Shown: positions 51,848 to 61,777, numbered from the stretch's first letter. The stretch: DNA of 64,000 bases from Paenibacillus endophyticus (GCF_014192395.1 NZ_JACHXW010000020.1:62001-126000), one strand, 5' to 3'. Numbers and translations are program-made. The notes: generated by a model not told the origin, from the letters alone.

Positions 51848-53275
51848 CTACGTTGCAGGCGCATCAGCCGCTGTCGATAACGGCTCATTCGCTGAATGAA
51901 AAGGTGCTCGCTTCAAATAACGGCCTGCAGCAAGCGAGCCGACGAATTGCCGGTCGCGGATTACGAACTCCCCGCGCGACATGACACTTACTGGCTGGCC
52001 AGTGACCGTCATCCCCTCGAAAGGGTTGTAATCCACGTTCATATGCTGATTTTTGACAGACAGCGTCCGCTGTGCCAACGGATCAAAGATAACGATATCC
52101 GCATCGCTGCCAACAGCAATCGTCCCTTTCTGCGGGAAGAGACCGAACAGCTTGGCGCTTCGCGTGGACACGATATCTGCGAATTGGTTCAGCGTGATTC
52201 GCCCTTTATGGACGCCTTCCGAATAAAAGAGCGAGAACCGATCCTCGATCGTCGGTCCTCCGTTCGGAATTTTACTGAAGTCATCTAACCCAAGATCCTT
52301 CTGTCCCTCGAAATTAAAGGAGCAATGATCGGAGCCGAGCGTCTGCAATTGACCGCTGCTCAGCGCATGCCACAGCACATCCTGGTGGAAGGGCTCCCTC
52401 AGCGGCGGCGACCATACATACTTTGCTCCTTCGAAATCCGGCTTCTCCAGACTGGACTTATCAAGCACCAAATACTGCGGGCATGTCTCGCCCCATATGT
52501 CTACTCCCTGCAAGCGGGCTTCCGCAATCTGCTGCACCGCCTCCGCACAGGTCACATGGACGACATATAATCGCGCGCCAGCAAGCGCAGCAAGCTTGGC
52601 AGCGCGTCCCGTCGCTTCTCCCTCTAGAATTGAAGGTCTAGTAAGCGCATGGTAGATCGGTTCTGTCTGTCCCGCTTCCAAAGCCTTTTGAATCAAGAAC
52701 TCAATGACATCGCCGTTCTCAGCATGTACCATTACCATTGCGCCAAGCTCTTTTGCGGCCAGCATAGTCCGGAACAACGTACCGTCATCGGCTTGGAATA
52801 CATGTTTGTATGCCATAAACACCTTTAAGGAGGTAATGCCCTCCTCTGCCACGATGGATGGGAGCTCGGCAAGCACTTCGCCGTTGATCTCCCCTATCAT
52901 GAGATGAAAGCCGTAGTCGATAGCCGCTTTCCCGTCCGCCTTCTTATGCCATGCGGCAATCGATTCACTCAATGGCTTTCCTTTTGTCGTCAGGCAGAAA
53001 TCGATGATGGTCGTCGTTCCACCGAAAGCGGCAGCCATTGTCCCCGTCGCAAAGTCGTCTGCCGTGACCGTCCCGCCAAACGGCATTTCCAGGTGGGTAT
53101 GCGGATCAATGCCTCCGGGGAATACGTATTTCCCTTCCGCGTCAATGATTTCCGACACATTCTCCTCAAGCCCAAAGCCGATTTGCGCGATCACGCCATC
53201 CTCGATCAGCACATCTGCTTTGTACGTATCGGCTGCCGTAACGATGATCCCATTCTTAATGAGTCTCTTTGCCAC
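51848..53275 (-). CDS. hydA: Dihydropyrimidinase
   Basis: 475 residues, cyclic amidohydrolase fold. Metal ligands: HTH in GGIDPHTHLEM, the carbamylated Lys in TSLKVFMAYK, His in MVHAENGD and YVVHVTC, Asp in TLGSDHCSF. It opens dihydrouracil/dihydrothymine to N-carbamoyl-beta-amino acids. GTG start directly abuts the preA stop (TAG-GTG). Could also act on hydantoins. Confidence 0.94.
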   Translation of the reverse strand: MAKRLIKNGIIVTAADTYKADVLIEDGVIAQIGFGLEENVSEIIDAEGKYVFPGGIDPHTHLEMPFGGTVTADDFATGTMAAAFGGTTTIIDFCLTTKGKPLSESIAAWHKKADGKAAIDYGFHLMIGEINGEVLAELPSIVAEEGITSLKVFMAYKHVFQADDGTLFRTMLAAKELGAMVMVHAENGDVIEFLIQKALEAGQTEPIYHALTRPSILEGEATGRAAKLAALAGARLYVVHVTCAEAVQQIAEARLQGVDIWGETCPQYLVLDKSSLEKPDFEGAKYVWSPPLREPFHQDVLWHALSSGQLQTLGSDHCSFNFEGQKDLGLDDFSKIPNGGPTIEDRFSLFYSEGVHKGRITLNQFADIVSTRSAKLFGLFPQKGTIAVGSDADIVIFDPLAQRTLSVKNQHMNVDYNPFEGMTVTGQPVSVMSRGEFVIRDRQFVGSLAAGRYLKRAPFHSANEPLSTAADAPAT

Positions 53276-54580
53276 CTATACCGCCTCCTTCTTGCCTGGA
53301 TTATCCGAATCCTTGCCGTTTCCCAAAGCCGCAATTGCCGCTTGCCGCTGGTTCCAGCTAAGCGGCATCTCCGCAGCAGGAACCTCTAGCATCGTAATCG
53401 CCCCTTCAACCGGGCAAACAATCGAGCAGAGATTGCAGCCAACGCAATCCTCCTCGCGAACTTTGAGATACGCTGCGCCATTCTCGTCCGTATGCCGCTC
53501 GATACATTGATGAGACGTATCCTCGCAAGCAATATGGCATTTATTGCACAAGATGCAAGTTTCTTGTTCAATACGCGCGACTACTGCATAATTCAGATCC
53601 AGATCTCCCCAATCCGAGTACTGCTCAACCGACTTGCCGATTAGCTCGTTGACCGACAGCAGCCCCTTGCTATCCAGATAATTGTTCAAGCCATCGATCA
53701 TGTCCTCTACGATGCTGAAGCCGTGATGCATGGCCGCCGTGCACACCTGCACGCCTGTCGAGCCCATGAGCAGAAATTCAACCGCGTCCTTCCAGCCAGA
53801 GATGCCCCCTATACCCGAAATCGGAACGCCGACTAACGGATTGCGCGCGCATTCCGCTACCATATTCAATGCTATTGGTTTGACGGCTGGACCGCAGTAG
53901 CCGCCATGCGCTCCTTTCCCGCCAACATGCGGAATCGTATTCCATGTCTCAATATCAACGCCAGCAAGTGAATTTATCGTATTAATAAGCGAGATCGCAT
54001 CAGCTCCGCCGCGAACGGCCGCCTTAGCTGTTGCCGTAATATCGGTGATGTTGGGTGTAAGCTTAACGATTACGGGCGTCCTCGCTGCCTCCTTGACCCA
54101 CATCGTCTGCATTTCCACCAAATCGGGCTGCTGTCCAGAAGCAGCGCCCATCCCGCGCTCAGCCATCCCGTGCGGACAACCAAAATTCAGCTCCAAGCCG
54201 TCCACGCCAATGTCTTCGACACGTTTAACAATCTCATGCCATTTCTCCTGCTTCGGCTCGACCATGAGCGATACGACGACTGCATGGTTCGGAAACCTTC
54301 TTTTCGTTTCGTATATTTCCTTTAGATTTATCTCCAGTGGACGATCCGAAATGAGCTCGATATTGTTGAAGCCGGCAACGCGCTGCCCGTTGAAATGAAC
54401 CGCTGCGAATCGAGACGATGTATTGATGATTGGATCGCCGAGCGTCTTCCAGACGGCTCCGCCCCAGCCTGCCTCGAATGCGCGCTGGACTTGATAACCT
54501 GTATTTGTTGGCGGTGCCGAAGCGAGCCAGAATGGATTCGGTGATGCAATGCCAGCCAAATTGATGCGCAAATCAGCCAT
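53276..54580 (-). CDS. preA: Dihydropyrimidine dehydrogenase subunit PreA
   Basis: 434 residues. An FMN TIM barrel (PFWLASAPPTNTGYQVQRAFEAGWGGAVWKTLG; ELNFGCPHGM; PISGIGGISGW) is followed by a C-terminal ferredoxin-like part with CILCNKCHIAC and CVGCNLCSIVCP, two 4Fe-4S clusters. It reduces uracil and thymine. The ATG at 54580 has GGAGGG 6 bases upstream; the frame is open further up within preT. It overlaps preT by 8 bases. Confidence 0.94.
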   Translation of the reverse strand: MADLRINLAGIASPNPFWLASAPPTNTGYQVQRAFEAGWGGAVWKTLGDPIINTSSRFAAVHFNGQRVAGFNNIELISDRPLEINLKEIYETKRRFPNHAVVVSLMVEPKQEKWHEIVKRVEDIGVDGLELNFGCPHGMAERGMGAASGQQPDLVEMQTMWVKEAARTPVIVKLTPNITDITATAKAAVRGGADAISLINTINSLAGVDIETWNTIPHVGGKGAHGGYCGPAVKPIALNMVAECARNPLVGVPISGIGGISGWKDAVEFLLMGSTGVQVCTAAMHHGFSIVEDMIDGLNNYLDSKGLLSVNELIGKSVEQYSDWGDLDLNYAVVARIEQETCILCNKCHIACEDTSHQCIERHTDENGAAYLKVREEDCVGCNLCSIVCPVEGAITMLEVPAAEMPLSWNQRQAAIAALGNGKDSDNPGKKEAV

Positions 54581-55946
54581 GCTGTTCCCTCCTCGCAACA
54601 AGTGTATTGTAGATGGCATATGCTGTCTTCTTCCCTTGCTGTGCTGCTGATACGACCATCGCCTCGCCTTGGCCCTCGCCAAAAACGACGTCGCCTGCCG
54701 CATACACACGCGGATTGGAGGTTTGATAGGTTGCGGTGTCTACTGTTACGATTCCGCGTTTATGCGCAAGGCCAAGCTGTTCGATAAGCGGAAGATGCCG
54801 CAGCTGCCCAATCGCTTTGATTACTGCATCAACTTCCAGCATGAAGCTGGACCCTTCGATCGGAACCGGCCTCCTTCTCCCGCCTTCTTCCGATTCTTCC
54901 AAGCTCATCCTCTGGCATTCGATAGCCGTTACGTTGCCAGCCTCATCCCCGATAATCCGAAGCGGAGAGCTTAGCCAAGCAAACTCTACGCCGTCCTGCT
55001 TGGCGAACTCGAATTCAAAATCGTAAGCCGTCATCTCTTCTCTGCTCCGGCGATAGATCATCTTTACGAGGGAAGCACCTAACCGCACAGAACATGTAGC
55101 CGCATCAACCGCTGTATTGCCTGCACCAATTACCGCAACCCTCTTGCCGATCAGATCCTCCCGAAGCTCTGCTTTGGTCGATTCAATGAAGTCGATCGCA
55201 TCATATACGCCGGCTAGCTGCTCACCCTCAATGCCGAGAATCGGCACCTTCGCCATGCCTATGGCAAGTACGATCGCATCATGCTTCGCTAGCAAATCCT
55301 CCACGCTTACGTCGATGCCGACTTTGGTGCTCGTCCTAATATCAACCCCAAGCTTTCTCACCTGATCAATCTCCCAAAACGAGATGCGCTGCGGCAGTCT
55401 AAACGATACGATGCCATACGTATCCAGGCCACCAGCCTGCTCCTTCGCTTCGAAGATCGTGACGGCGAAGCCGAATCGCGCAAGCTCCCGCGCCGCTGAA
55501 AGCCCGGCCGGGCCTCCGCCGATGATGGCAATCGACTTCCCGTTGTCAGCACCTGCGCTAAACAAGAGCGAGTCATTATGGATCGCCCAATCCGTCGCAT
55601 AACGCTGCAGATCGCCAATCATGATCGGCTTCGACGAATGATTTAGTACGCAAGCCCCTTCGCACAGCTCTTCCGTCGGGCATACACGGGCACAGGTGGC
55701 ACCAACCGGATTCGCGTCCATGATTGCGCGGGCCGATCCTTTCATGTTGCCGGAAGCGATTTTTTTGATAAAGGAAGGAATATTGATTCCCGTAGGGCAT
55801 GCTTTAATGCATGGGGCATCATAACAATATAGGCAGCGGTTGGATTCTTCCATCGCTTCCTTTGGCTTCATGCCTGCCTTTACCTCGGCAAAATTGCGCC
55901 TAAGCGAGTCAACAGGTATATACGCCGCTTTGACCGTCATACTCAT
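54573..55946 (-). CDS. preT: Dihydropyrimidine dehydrogenase subunit PreT
   Basis: 457 residues, like the small subunit of glutamate synthase. N-terminal Fe-S Cys clusters: CLYCYDAPCIKACP and CARVCPTEELCEGAC. FAD-binding IAIIGGGPAGLSAARELAR, then NAD(P)-binding RVAVIGAGNTAVDAATC. C-terminal VYAAGDVVFGEGQ binds FAD. It passes electrons to PreA. Confidence 0.94.
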   Translation of the reverse strand: MSMTVKAAYIPVDSLRRNFAEVKAGMKPKEAMEESNRCLYCYDAPCIKACPTGINIPSFIKKIASGNMKGSARAIMDANPVGATCARVCPTEELCEGACVLNHSSKPIMIGDLQRYATDWAIHNDSLLFSAGADNGKSIAIIGGGPAGLSAARELARFGFAVTIFEAKEQAGGLDTYGIVSFRLPQRISFWEIDQVRKLGVDIRTSTKVGIDVSVEDLLAKHDAIVLAIGMAKVPILGIEGEQLAGVYDAIDFIESTKAELREDLIGKRVAVIGAGNTAVDAATCSVRLGASLVKMIYRRSREEMTAYDFEFEFAKQDGVEFAWLSSPLRIIGDEAGNVTAIECQRMSLEESEEGGRRRPVPIEGSSFMLEVDAVIKAIGQLRHLPLIEQLGLAHKRGIVTVDTATYQTSNPRVYAAGDVVFGEGQGEAMVVSAAQQGKKTAYAIYNTLVARREQHG

Positions 55947-56018
55947 GCCGTCTCCTCCTTATAAGCTCACATTCTGATCATGCATTGTCCCTTGCATGGG
56001 CAGCAGAATCATAAGACG

Positions 56019-57251
56019 CTATTCCGTTAATCGAAGCGCCGTTCGGTAGAGCAGCTCTACTCCGAGCGCTATATCCTTCTCAGATGAGAATTCCTTCGGG
56101 TTGTGGCTGATACCGTCCTTGCACCGGACAAATATCATCCCGTAATCGCAAACATAAGACATGATCAATGCATCATGAAAGGGGCCGCTCATGAGCTCTG
56201 GAGGCGTCAGTCCAATCAAAGCTGCTTGCTCCCGCAGCAATGTCCGCAGCCGCGGCGCACAATACCTGGGATCGCTTCTTGTATCCTCCCGAATCGTATA
56301 CGTCAAGCCATGCTCCGCGCAGGCCGACTCCATGAGTGCAATCAACCGATTCTCCATACTGTCTCTGCGTTTTACGTCAATATCCCGGAAGTCAACGGTA
56401 AAGCTGACCTTCTCAGGAATGATGTTGCGCGAATCCGGAAATACAGACAGCGAGCCGACTGTTCCGACCGTCGGCGCCTCAGGATCTGAAGATGCCAGCT
56501 CGTTCAGGCCAACTATAATTTTGGCGCAGCCGACCAGCGCATCCTGACGCATCGGCATCGGAACGGAGCCTGCATGCCCTGCGAAGCCAGTCATTTCGAC
56601 CGTCCACCAGACGGGGCCGGATATGCCGCTGACGATGCCAACCGGCTCGCCAAGCGCCTCGAGAATGGGGCCTTGCTCGATATGCAGCTCCAGGAACGTG
56701 CCGATCCTGCCTTCTTCAAAGGCATATCCAGCGAACGCTGCAGGATCGCATCCGAAGCCCAGCAGCGCTTCTCTGCGCGTAACCCCATTTTTATCCGTTC
56801 GCTCAAGCTCCCCCTGCTCCAGCTTTCCCGTCATCCCTCTAACACCGAACAAACCTTTGTTGAAGCGGCAGCCTTCCTCGTCGCAGAAGGCTACTACCTC
56901 AATATTCGAGGAAGGCTTAATACCTGCTTCGGCCATCGTCTGAACCGCTTCGATCGCACCGAGAACGCCGATCACGCCATCGTACCTGCCGCCATACGGC
57001 TGCGAATCGATATGCGAACCCAACATAAGCACAGGGGCTTCCTTATCTAAGCCTTCCAGCACGCCAATCAAATTGCCAAACGGATCGATTATGGTTTCCA
57101 TACCCGCTTCGGCCATCCAAGCTTGAACCAGTCGCACTCCTTCACGGTCTTCATGGGAGAGGGCAAGCCTACAAACGCCAGTATCTCCGATTTTTCCAAT
57201 TTGCCCTAGCGCATCAATACGCTCATGCAGCCTCTTTTCATTAATGCTCAT
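56019..57251 (-). CDS. M20-family amidase: N-carbamoyl-beta-alanine amidohydrolase
   Basis: 410 residues. Metal motifs: LGSHIDSQPYGGRYDGVIG, FCDEEGCRF and LELHIEQGPILE, as in allantoate amidohydrolase and beta-ureidopropionase. In this operon the substrate is probably N-carbamoyl-beta-alanine or its methyl derivative. Start uncertain: ATG 57251 (MSINEKRL) overlaps the transaminase stop; ATG 57269 has GAGGGG directly against it. Confidence 0.88.
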   Translation of the reverse strand: MSINEKRLHERIDALGQIGKIGDTGVCRLALSHEDREGVRLVQAWMAEAGMETIIDPFGNLIGVLEGLDKEAPVLMLGSHIDSQPYGGRYDGVIGVLGAIEAVQTMAEAGIKPSSNIEVVAFCDEEGCRFNKGLFGVRGMTGKLEQGELERTDKNGVTRREALLGFGCDPAAFAGYAFEEGRIGTFLELHIEQGPILEALGEPVGIVSGISGPVWWTVEMTGFAGHAGSVPMPMRQDALVGCAKIIVGLNELASSDPEAPTVGTVGSLSVFPDSRNIIPEKVSFTVDFRDIDVKRRDSMENRLIALMESACAEHGLTYTIREDTRSDPRYCAPRLRTLLREQAALIGLTPPELMSGPFHDALIMSYVCDYGMIFVRCKDGISHNPKEFSSEKDIALGVELLYRTALRLTE

Positions 57252-58638
57252 GCTTTTCAACTCGCTCATCCCCCTCACTTCGCCCAAAAACCTGAAGAAG
57301 TGTGTCGGCAATAAACACAATCTCGTCATCGGTTGTCGATAAAGGAGGACTGAGCGTCAATATATTCATAAAGCCTGGGACGGTATCTCCGTTTTTGCCA
57401 ATGAGCAGCCCTCTCTGCTTGCAGCCTGCAAGGATAGCGGTCACCCTAGCTGCGGAGGCCGGTTCCTTCGTTTGTTTATCCTCCACCATCTCAATCCCGA
57501 TTGCTGAACCGAAGATGCGAATTTCGCCGACATGCGGATGTGATTGAAGCGGCTTCATTCGGTTTAGAAGCTCCTTCCCTATAAAAGCAGAGCGGCTAAC
57601 CAGGTTTTCCCGCTCAAGTATTTCAATATTTTTCAGTGCTACCGCGCAGGATACCGGGTTCCCGCCAAAGGTATTGACATGGCGAAAGTGGCTGTCGGGT
57701 CCGCTTTCCTTGAAGCTATCGTACATTTCGGCTGACACAGCAGTTGCCGAGAGCGGGGAATATGCGCTAGTCAGCCCCTTCGCCATCGTCACCATATCGG
57801 GACGAACGCCGAAGTTAAGATGCCCGAACCTTTGGCCGGAGCGCCCAAAGCCGCATATGACTTCATCTACGATGAGCAGTACGTCATGCTTATCGCAAAT
57901 TTGGCGCAGCTTCGATAAGTAATCATCAGGTGGGACAATCATCCCTCCGCCTGTAATGACCGGCTCCACGATAATTCCCGCTACGGAATCAGGGCCTTCC
58001 CATATAATCGCATCCTCATATGCCTGCGCGCATTGCGTTTCGCATGCCCCTCTCTTCTGACCGAAGGGGCATCGGTAGCAATAGGGCGGCGGCACATGCG
58101 TGAAGCCTGCGCCAAGTGGCTCGTACTTGAGCTTCCGCTGTGCTTGCCCTGTTGCGCTTAACGCTCCCATGGAGTTACCGTGGTAGGCTCTGTGCCGCGA
58201 AATATATTTGTGCTTGGAAGCCTTTCCCCGCTGGTGATGGTATTGGCGTCCGATCTTGAATGCAACTTCATTGGCGTCTGAGCCTGAGTTGGAGAAAAAA
58301 ATGCGGTATTCGCCTTCCAGCCACTCGTTAAGCTTAGCGGCTAGCTCTATCGCTGGAACATGCGATTGAATGAGCGTAGAGTAAGCAATCGTCTTCATCT
58401 GCTCGGCGGCGGCATCGGCAATTTCTGTTCGCCCGTGACCAACGTTGACGCACCATAGTCCTGACATGCCATCCAAATAGCGGTTCCCTTCAATGTCCGT
58501 AATCCAACTGCCCTCGCCGGAAACGATGATCATCGGATTCTCATTGTGGGGAGAAATATGATGCCATAAATATTTGCGGTCCTTCTCCAGCAGTGCTTCC
58601 TTTGCTTCCGTATCCCCTGCTGCCTCATTCACGCCCAT
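57241..58638 (-). CDS. Class III aminotransferase, likely beta-alanine/pyruvate type
   Basis: 465 residues. PLP-enzyme features: FFSNSGSDANEVAFKIGR, SRHRAYHGNSMGALSATG, LLIVDEVICGFGRSG, and Lys in TMAKGLTSAYSPL. It is first in an operon of pyrimidine catabolism, where it would remove the amino group of beta-alanine or beta-aminoisobutyrate. An internal Cys-rich insertion YCYRCPFGQKRGACETQC is seen. ATG 58638 has AAGGAG 9 bases upstream. Confidence 0.9.
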   Translation of the reverse strand: MGVNEAAGDTEAKEALLEKDRKYLWHHISPHNENPMIIVSGEGSWITDIEGNRYLDGMSGLWCVNVGHGRTEIADAAAEQMKTIAYSTLIQSHVPAIELAAKLNEWLEGEYRIFFSNSGSDANEVAFKIGRQYHHQRGKASKHKYISRHRAYHGNSMGALSATGQAQRKLKYEPLGAGFTHVPPPYCYRCPFGQKRGACETQCAQAYEDAIIWEGPDSVAGIIVEPVITGGGMIVPPDDYLSKLRQICDKHDVLLIVDEVICGFGRSGQRFGHLNFGVRPDMVTMAKGLTSAYSPLSATAVSAEMYDSFKESGPDSHFRHVNTFGGNPVSCAVALKNIEILERENLVSRSAFIGKELLNRMKPLQSHPHVGEIRIFGSAIGIEMVEDKQTKEPASAARVTAILAGCKQRGLLIGKNGDTVPGFMNILTLSPPLSTTDDEIVFIADTLLQVFGRSEGDERVEKHEH

Positions 58639-58686
58639 AGCCTGCATCTCCTTCTTCGCGTCAGCCGCTTCTATAATAGAGCGGAC

Positions 58687-58744
58687 CGCGGAAGAGCGCC
58701 TCCGCGATCCTTACAGACTAGCCTATGCGGCTACCTCGCCGCAT
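58687..58744 (-). promoter_or_regulatory. Two strong palindromes upstream of the pyrimidine catabolism operon
   Basis: CGCGGA-N8-TCCGCG (58687-58706) and ATGCGGC-N6-GCCGCAT (58725-58744). They lie 49 and 87 bases before the transaminase start. Either could be an operator or leader hairpin. TATTAT near 58670 could be a -10, but no good -35 is visible, hinting at activator dependence. The rest of 58745-58980 shows nothing else I can name. Confidence 0.4.
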
Positions 58745-58993
58745 CTGCCAAAATTGTTTTGTCGATTGCTGCTACTGCTTTCCTTTTGTATGTTTATGAG
58801 CTATAGCGAACAGTTCATCCATTCTTCCTTCAGTCTGTTCATGCTATTCAATAGATTGCTAGATATAGACTAATTTTCATTCACATAACCTCTACACTCT
58901 TGAATATATTGAGTAACAGACAAGAAATAAGTAAAGGTCAGCTTAAGGGTCCCGCATATTACAGCTTTAACTTATTGGAATGAGGTGAGGGGA

Positions 58994-60148
58994 ATGGAGT
59001 CAGAGCCGCTGTTTGTTGTGTCACGAGAGGATTGGTCGCTCCACCGCAAAGGCTATGAGGATCAAGCGCGGCATCAGGAGAAGGTGCATGAAGCAATTAA
59101 GCAAAATCTTCCCGATCTCGTTTCCGATGAAAGCATCGTTTTGTCAGACGGAAGGCGTACGATTAAGGTTCCTATTAAAAGTCTCGACGAATCCCACTTT
59201 ATATACAACTACAACAAGAAGCAGCATGTCGGACAAGGCGATGGCGATTCGCAGGTTGGCGACGTATTAGGCGTAGACCCGCAAGCTGCCAAAGGACCAG
59301 GCAAAGGGCAGGATGCCGGCGATCAGCCAGGCGATGACGTCGTAGATACCGAAATAAGCATCGATCAGCTCGAGGATATGCTGTTTGAGGAGCTGGAGCT
59401 CCCTAATCTCGAGCAGAAACAAAAAGATCAGCTTCAATCAACCGAAATCGTGTTTCATGACATTCGGAAGAAAGGCATTATGTCCAATATCGATAAGAAG
59501 CGCACGTTGATCGAAAACCTGCGCCGCAATGCCAATGCTGGAAAGTCCGGCATCGGCGGTATTTCACCGGATGATTTGCGCTACAAAACATGGAATGAAA
59601 TCGTAAAGCCGCAATCAAATGCGGTCATTCTAGCGCTTATGGATACCTCGGGAAGCATGGGTTCTTTTGAAAAATATTGCGCACGCAGTTTTTTCTTCTG
59701 GATGACACGTTTCCTGCGCCGTAAATATGAGCATGTGGAAATCGTATTTATCGCGCATCATACGGAGGCCAAGGAGGTTACGGAGGAGGAGTTTTTCAAC
59801 CGCGGTGAAAGCGGCGGCACGATCTGCTCCTCCGCGTACCAGAAGGCGCTTGACGTCATCGACAGCCGTTATCCCACCGCGAATTGGAACATCTATCCAT
59901 TCCATTTCTCAGACGGAGACAATCTAACCTCCGATAACGAGCGGTGTGTCAAGCTCATCGGGCAGCTTATGGAGCGCAGCAATATGTTCGGCTATGGCGA
60001 GGTTAACCAGTACAATCGCAGCAGTACGCTTATGTCGGCCTATAAGCATATCAGCCATAAAAAATTCATGTATTCGGTCATTAAGGAAAAGGGCGAGGTT
60101 TATAAGGCGCTTAAAACCTTCTTCTCTAAGCAAATAACCGGAGCCTAA
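58994..60148 (+). CDS. yhbH: Sporulation protein YhbH (DUF444)
   Basis: 384 residues. The N-terminal half is charged with a Gly/Asp linker; the C-terminal half is a von Willebrand A-like domain with metal site ALMDTSGSMG and later YPFHFSDGDN. Family members are co-expressed with PrkA in sporulation. ATG 58994 follows GGTGA; a GTG three codons up is possible. No PrkA gene is adjacent. Confidence 0.93.
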   Translation: MESEPLFVVSREDWSLHRKGYEDQARHQEKVHEAIKQNLPDLVSDESIVLSDGRRTIKVPIKSLDESHFIYNYNKKQHVGQGDGDSQVGDVLGVDPQAAKGPGKGQDAGDQPGDDVVDTEISIDQLEDMLFEELELPNLEQKQKDQLQSTEIVFHDIRKKGIMSNIDKKRTLIENLRRNANAGKSGIGGISPDDLRYKTWNEIVKPQSNAVILALMDTSGSMGSFEKYCARSFFFWMTRFLRRKYEHVEIVFIAHHTEAKEVTEEEFFNRGESGGTICSSAYQKALDVIDSRYPTANWNIYPFHFSDGDNLTSDNERCVKLIGQLMERSNMFGYGEVNQYNRSSTLMSAYKHISHKKFMYSVIKEKGEVYKALKTFFSKQITGA

Positions 60149-60152
60149 CTAA

Positions 60153-60196
60153 CAATCCCACCTTACTGCATTCGCGGCATGGTGGGATTTTTTCGA
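60153..60196 (+). terminator. Terminator of yhbH
   Basis: AATCCCACC pairs with GGTGGGATT around an 18-base loop, followed by TTTT. Confidence 0.88.
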
Positions 60197-60197
60197 T

Positions 60198-61421
60198 TTA
60201 CGCGGTTTCCTTGTCGGGGTCTGTCCCTTTCGTTTCCTTCCCCATAATCAGGACGGCAAACGCTCCGATAAGAATCGTAATGAAGAAAATTAAAAAGATC
60301 GATGTAATTTCAAATTTCCCAGCGACCAGCATGCCAACCAGATACGGGCCGATAATTCCGCCGATACGGCCAAAGGACGCCGCGAATCCGACACCTGTAC
60401 CTCGCACCGCAGTCGGGTACAGCTCAGGCGTATAAGCATACATGGCGCCCCATGCTCCAAGATTAAAAAACGATAAGCATATGCCGGCGGCAATTAAGCC
60501 TCCTTCGGTCTCGGCATTGCCAAACCATAGCGCGCTTCCAGCCGTCAAAACAAGAAACGCAACCAATACGAACTTGCGCCCAAATTTCTCGATGCAATAG
60601 GCGGCTGTAAAATATCCCGGCAGCTGAGCTATCGACATAATGAGCACATATTGAAAGCTCTTGACCAGACCGAACCCTTTCAGCACCATGACGGACGGCA
60701 GCCACAGAAACATGCCATAGTAGGAGAATACAACCGTAAACCATAAGATCCATAACGTGATCGTTGCCCGGCGATGCTTCATAGACCAGATCGAGGCTAC
60801 TCGCTTCCTAATGGATAGCCTATTGCCCTGCTGCGCTATATAGCTTGGCGAATCTTGAATCGCTCTCCTCAAGTAGAGCGCATAAAAAACAGGCAATGCG
60901 CCAATCAAGAAAGCCAGCCGCCAGCCGTAATGCGGGATCACAAAATAAGAAATCAAGGCAGCTACGATCCAGCCGCCTGCCCAGAAGCTTTCGAGCAGCA
61001 CTACGGCACGCCCTCTCTCTGCCGCTGGCACAGACTCCGATACGAGCGTTGAGGCAACGGGCAGCTCGCCGCCAAGCCCGAAGCCCGCAATGAACCTCAG
61101 TACGCAGAGCATGGCATAACCTGCCGCCAAAGCCGATAATCCGCTTGCAACGGAGAAAATAATGAGCGTCCACATCAGTATGGAACGCCGACCGTAACGA
61201 TCTGCCAATAACCCCGCAATCGCTGCTCCAGCTGCCATGCCGATCGAATTAATCGCCATCAATAGGCCGATCTGCTCTGCGCCAAGCTGCCATTCAACGG
61301 CTAGCGCCGTTACGATGAACGAGATCATGCCAACCTCCATCGCATCAAACAGCCAGCTAAAGCCTGCGCTTATTAACAATTTCCGCTGCTTGGGCTCACG
61401 CAGCAACGTCATATTTCCCAT
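60198..61421 (-). CDS. niaP: MFS transporter, NiaP (niacin permease)-like
   Basis: 407 residues, twelve membrane segments. Long stretches match my recollection of B. subtilis NiaP: LLADRYGRRSILMWTLIIFS, GLGGELPVASTLVSESVP, VVLLESFWAGGW and FSYYGMFLWLPSVM, and the ending LIMGKETKGT. Niacin or other aromatic acid uptake is inferred from that. ATG 61421 has AAGGAG 8 bases upstream. No nad genes lie nearby. Confidence 0.82.
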   Translation of the reverse strand: MGNMTLLREPKQRKLLISAGFSWLFDAMEVGMISFIVTALAVEWQLGAEQIGLLMAINSIGMAAGAAIAGLLADRYGRRSILMWTLIIFSVASGLSALAAGYAMLCVLRFIAGFGLGGELPVASTLVSESVPAAERGRAVVLLESFWAGGWIVAALISYFVIPHYGWRLAFLIGALPVFYALYLRRAIQDSPSYIAQQGNRLSIRKRVASIWSMKHRRATITLWILWFTVVFSYYGMFLWLPSVMVLKGFGLVKSFQYVLIMSIAQLPGYFTAAYCIEKFGRKFVLVAFLVLTAGSALWFGNAETEGGLIAAGICLSFFNLGAWGAMYAYTPELYPTAVRGTGVGFAASFGRIGGIIGPYLVGMLVAGKFEITSIFLIFFITILIGAFAVLIMGKETKGTDPDKETA

Positions 61422-61453
61422 ATTGTAAACTCCTTGTTTGTTCTTCAATTTCA

Positions 61454-61474
61454 TATTCATTATTCATTATTCAT
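61454..61474 (-). repeat. Three tandem TATTCAT heptamers upstream of niaP
   Basis: Perfect TATTCAT x3 followed by TATATA; minus-strand TATAAT (61478-61473) overlaps the array. The repeat thus sits in the promoter or leader of niaP. Confidence 0.7.
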
Positions 61475-61553
61475 TATATATCACAATCAAACTGTCTTGA
61501 ATCTTGGTGTCTCCCCCTATAGTGTTGCCCGTAGTTGCCCGCTTTAGATAAAC

Positions 61554-61609
61554 GCAAAAAAATAGAGCCGCCCAAACGGAATCTATTCCCGCTTGAACAG
61601 CTCTTTTTC
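61554..61609 (-). terminator. Terminator of the ABC importer operon
   Basis: Minus-strand GAGCTGTTCAAGCGG and CCGTTTGGGCGGCTC form a long imperfect stem, followed by TATTTTTTT. Also usable on the plus strand (GAGC...GCTCTTTTT). Confidence 0.75.
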
Positions 61610-61735
61610 ATTTCCGCATACCATGCTTAACCGCTCATCCGCCATCTTTTTATGCAACAACCTGCTCGGATGGTTAATCGCATTCGCTAAATAATCATGA
61701 GTATTCTCGCCTTTTTCCTCCCGCAGCTTCCGCAT
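61583..61735 (-). CDS. Possible 50-residue protein, unknown
   Basis: ATG 61735 to TAG 61583. The peptide (MRKLREEKGENTHDYLANAI...) is hydrophilic and helical in look. No ribosome site is evident, and its end overlaps the terminator, so it may be spurious or a remnant. Confidence 0.25.
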   Translation of the reverse strand: MRKLREEKGENTHDYLANAINHPSRLLHKKMADERLSMVCGNEKELFKRE

Positions 61736-61777
61736 TGATTGCGTTCATATCATTTGCATGCACGCCTCGTTATTTCC

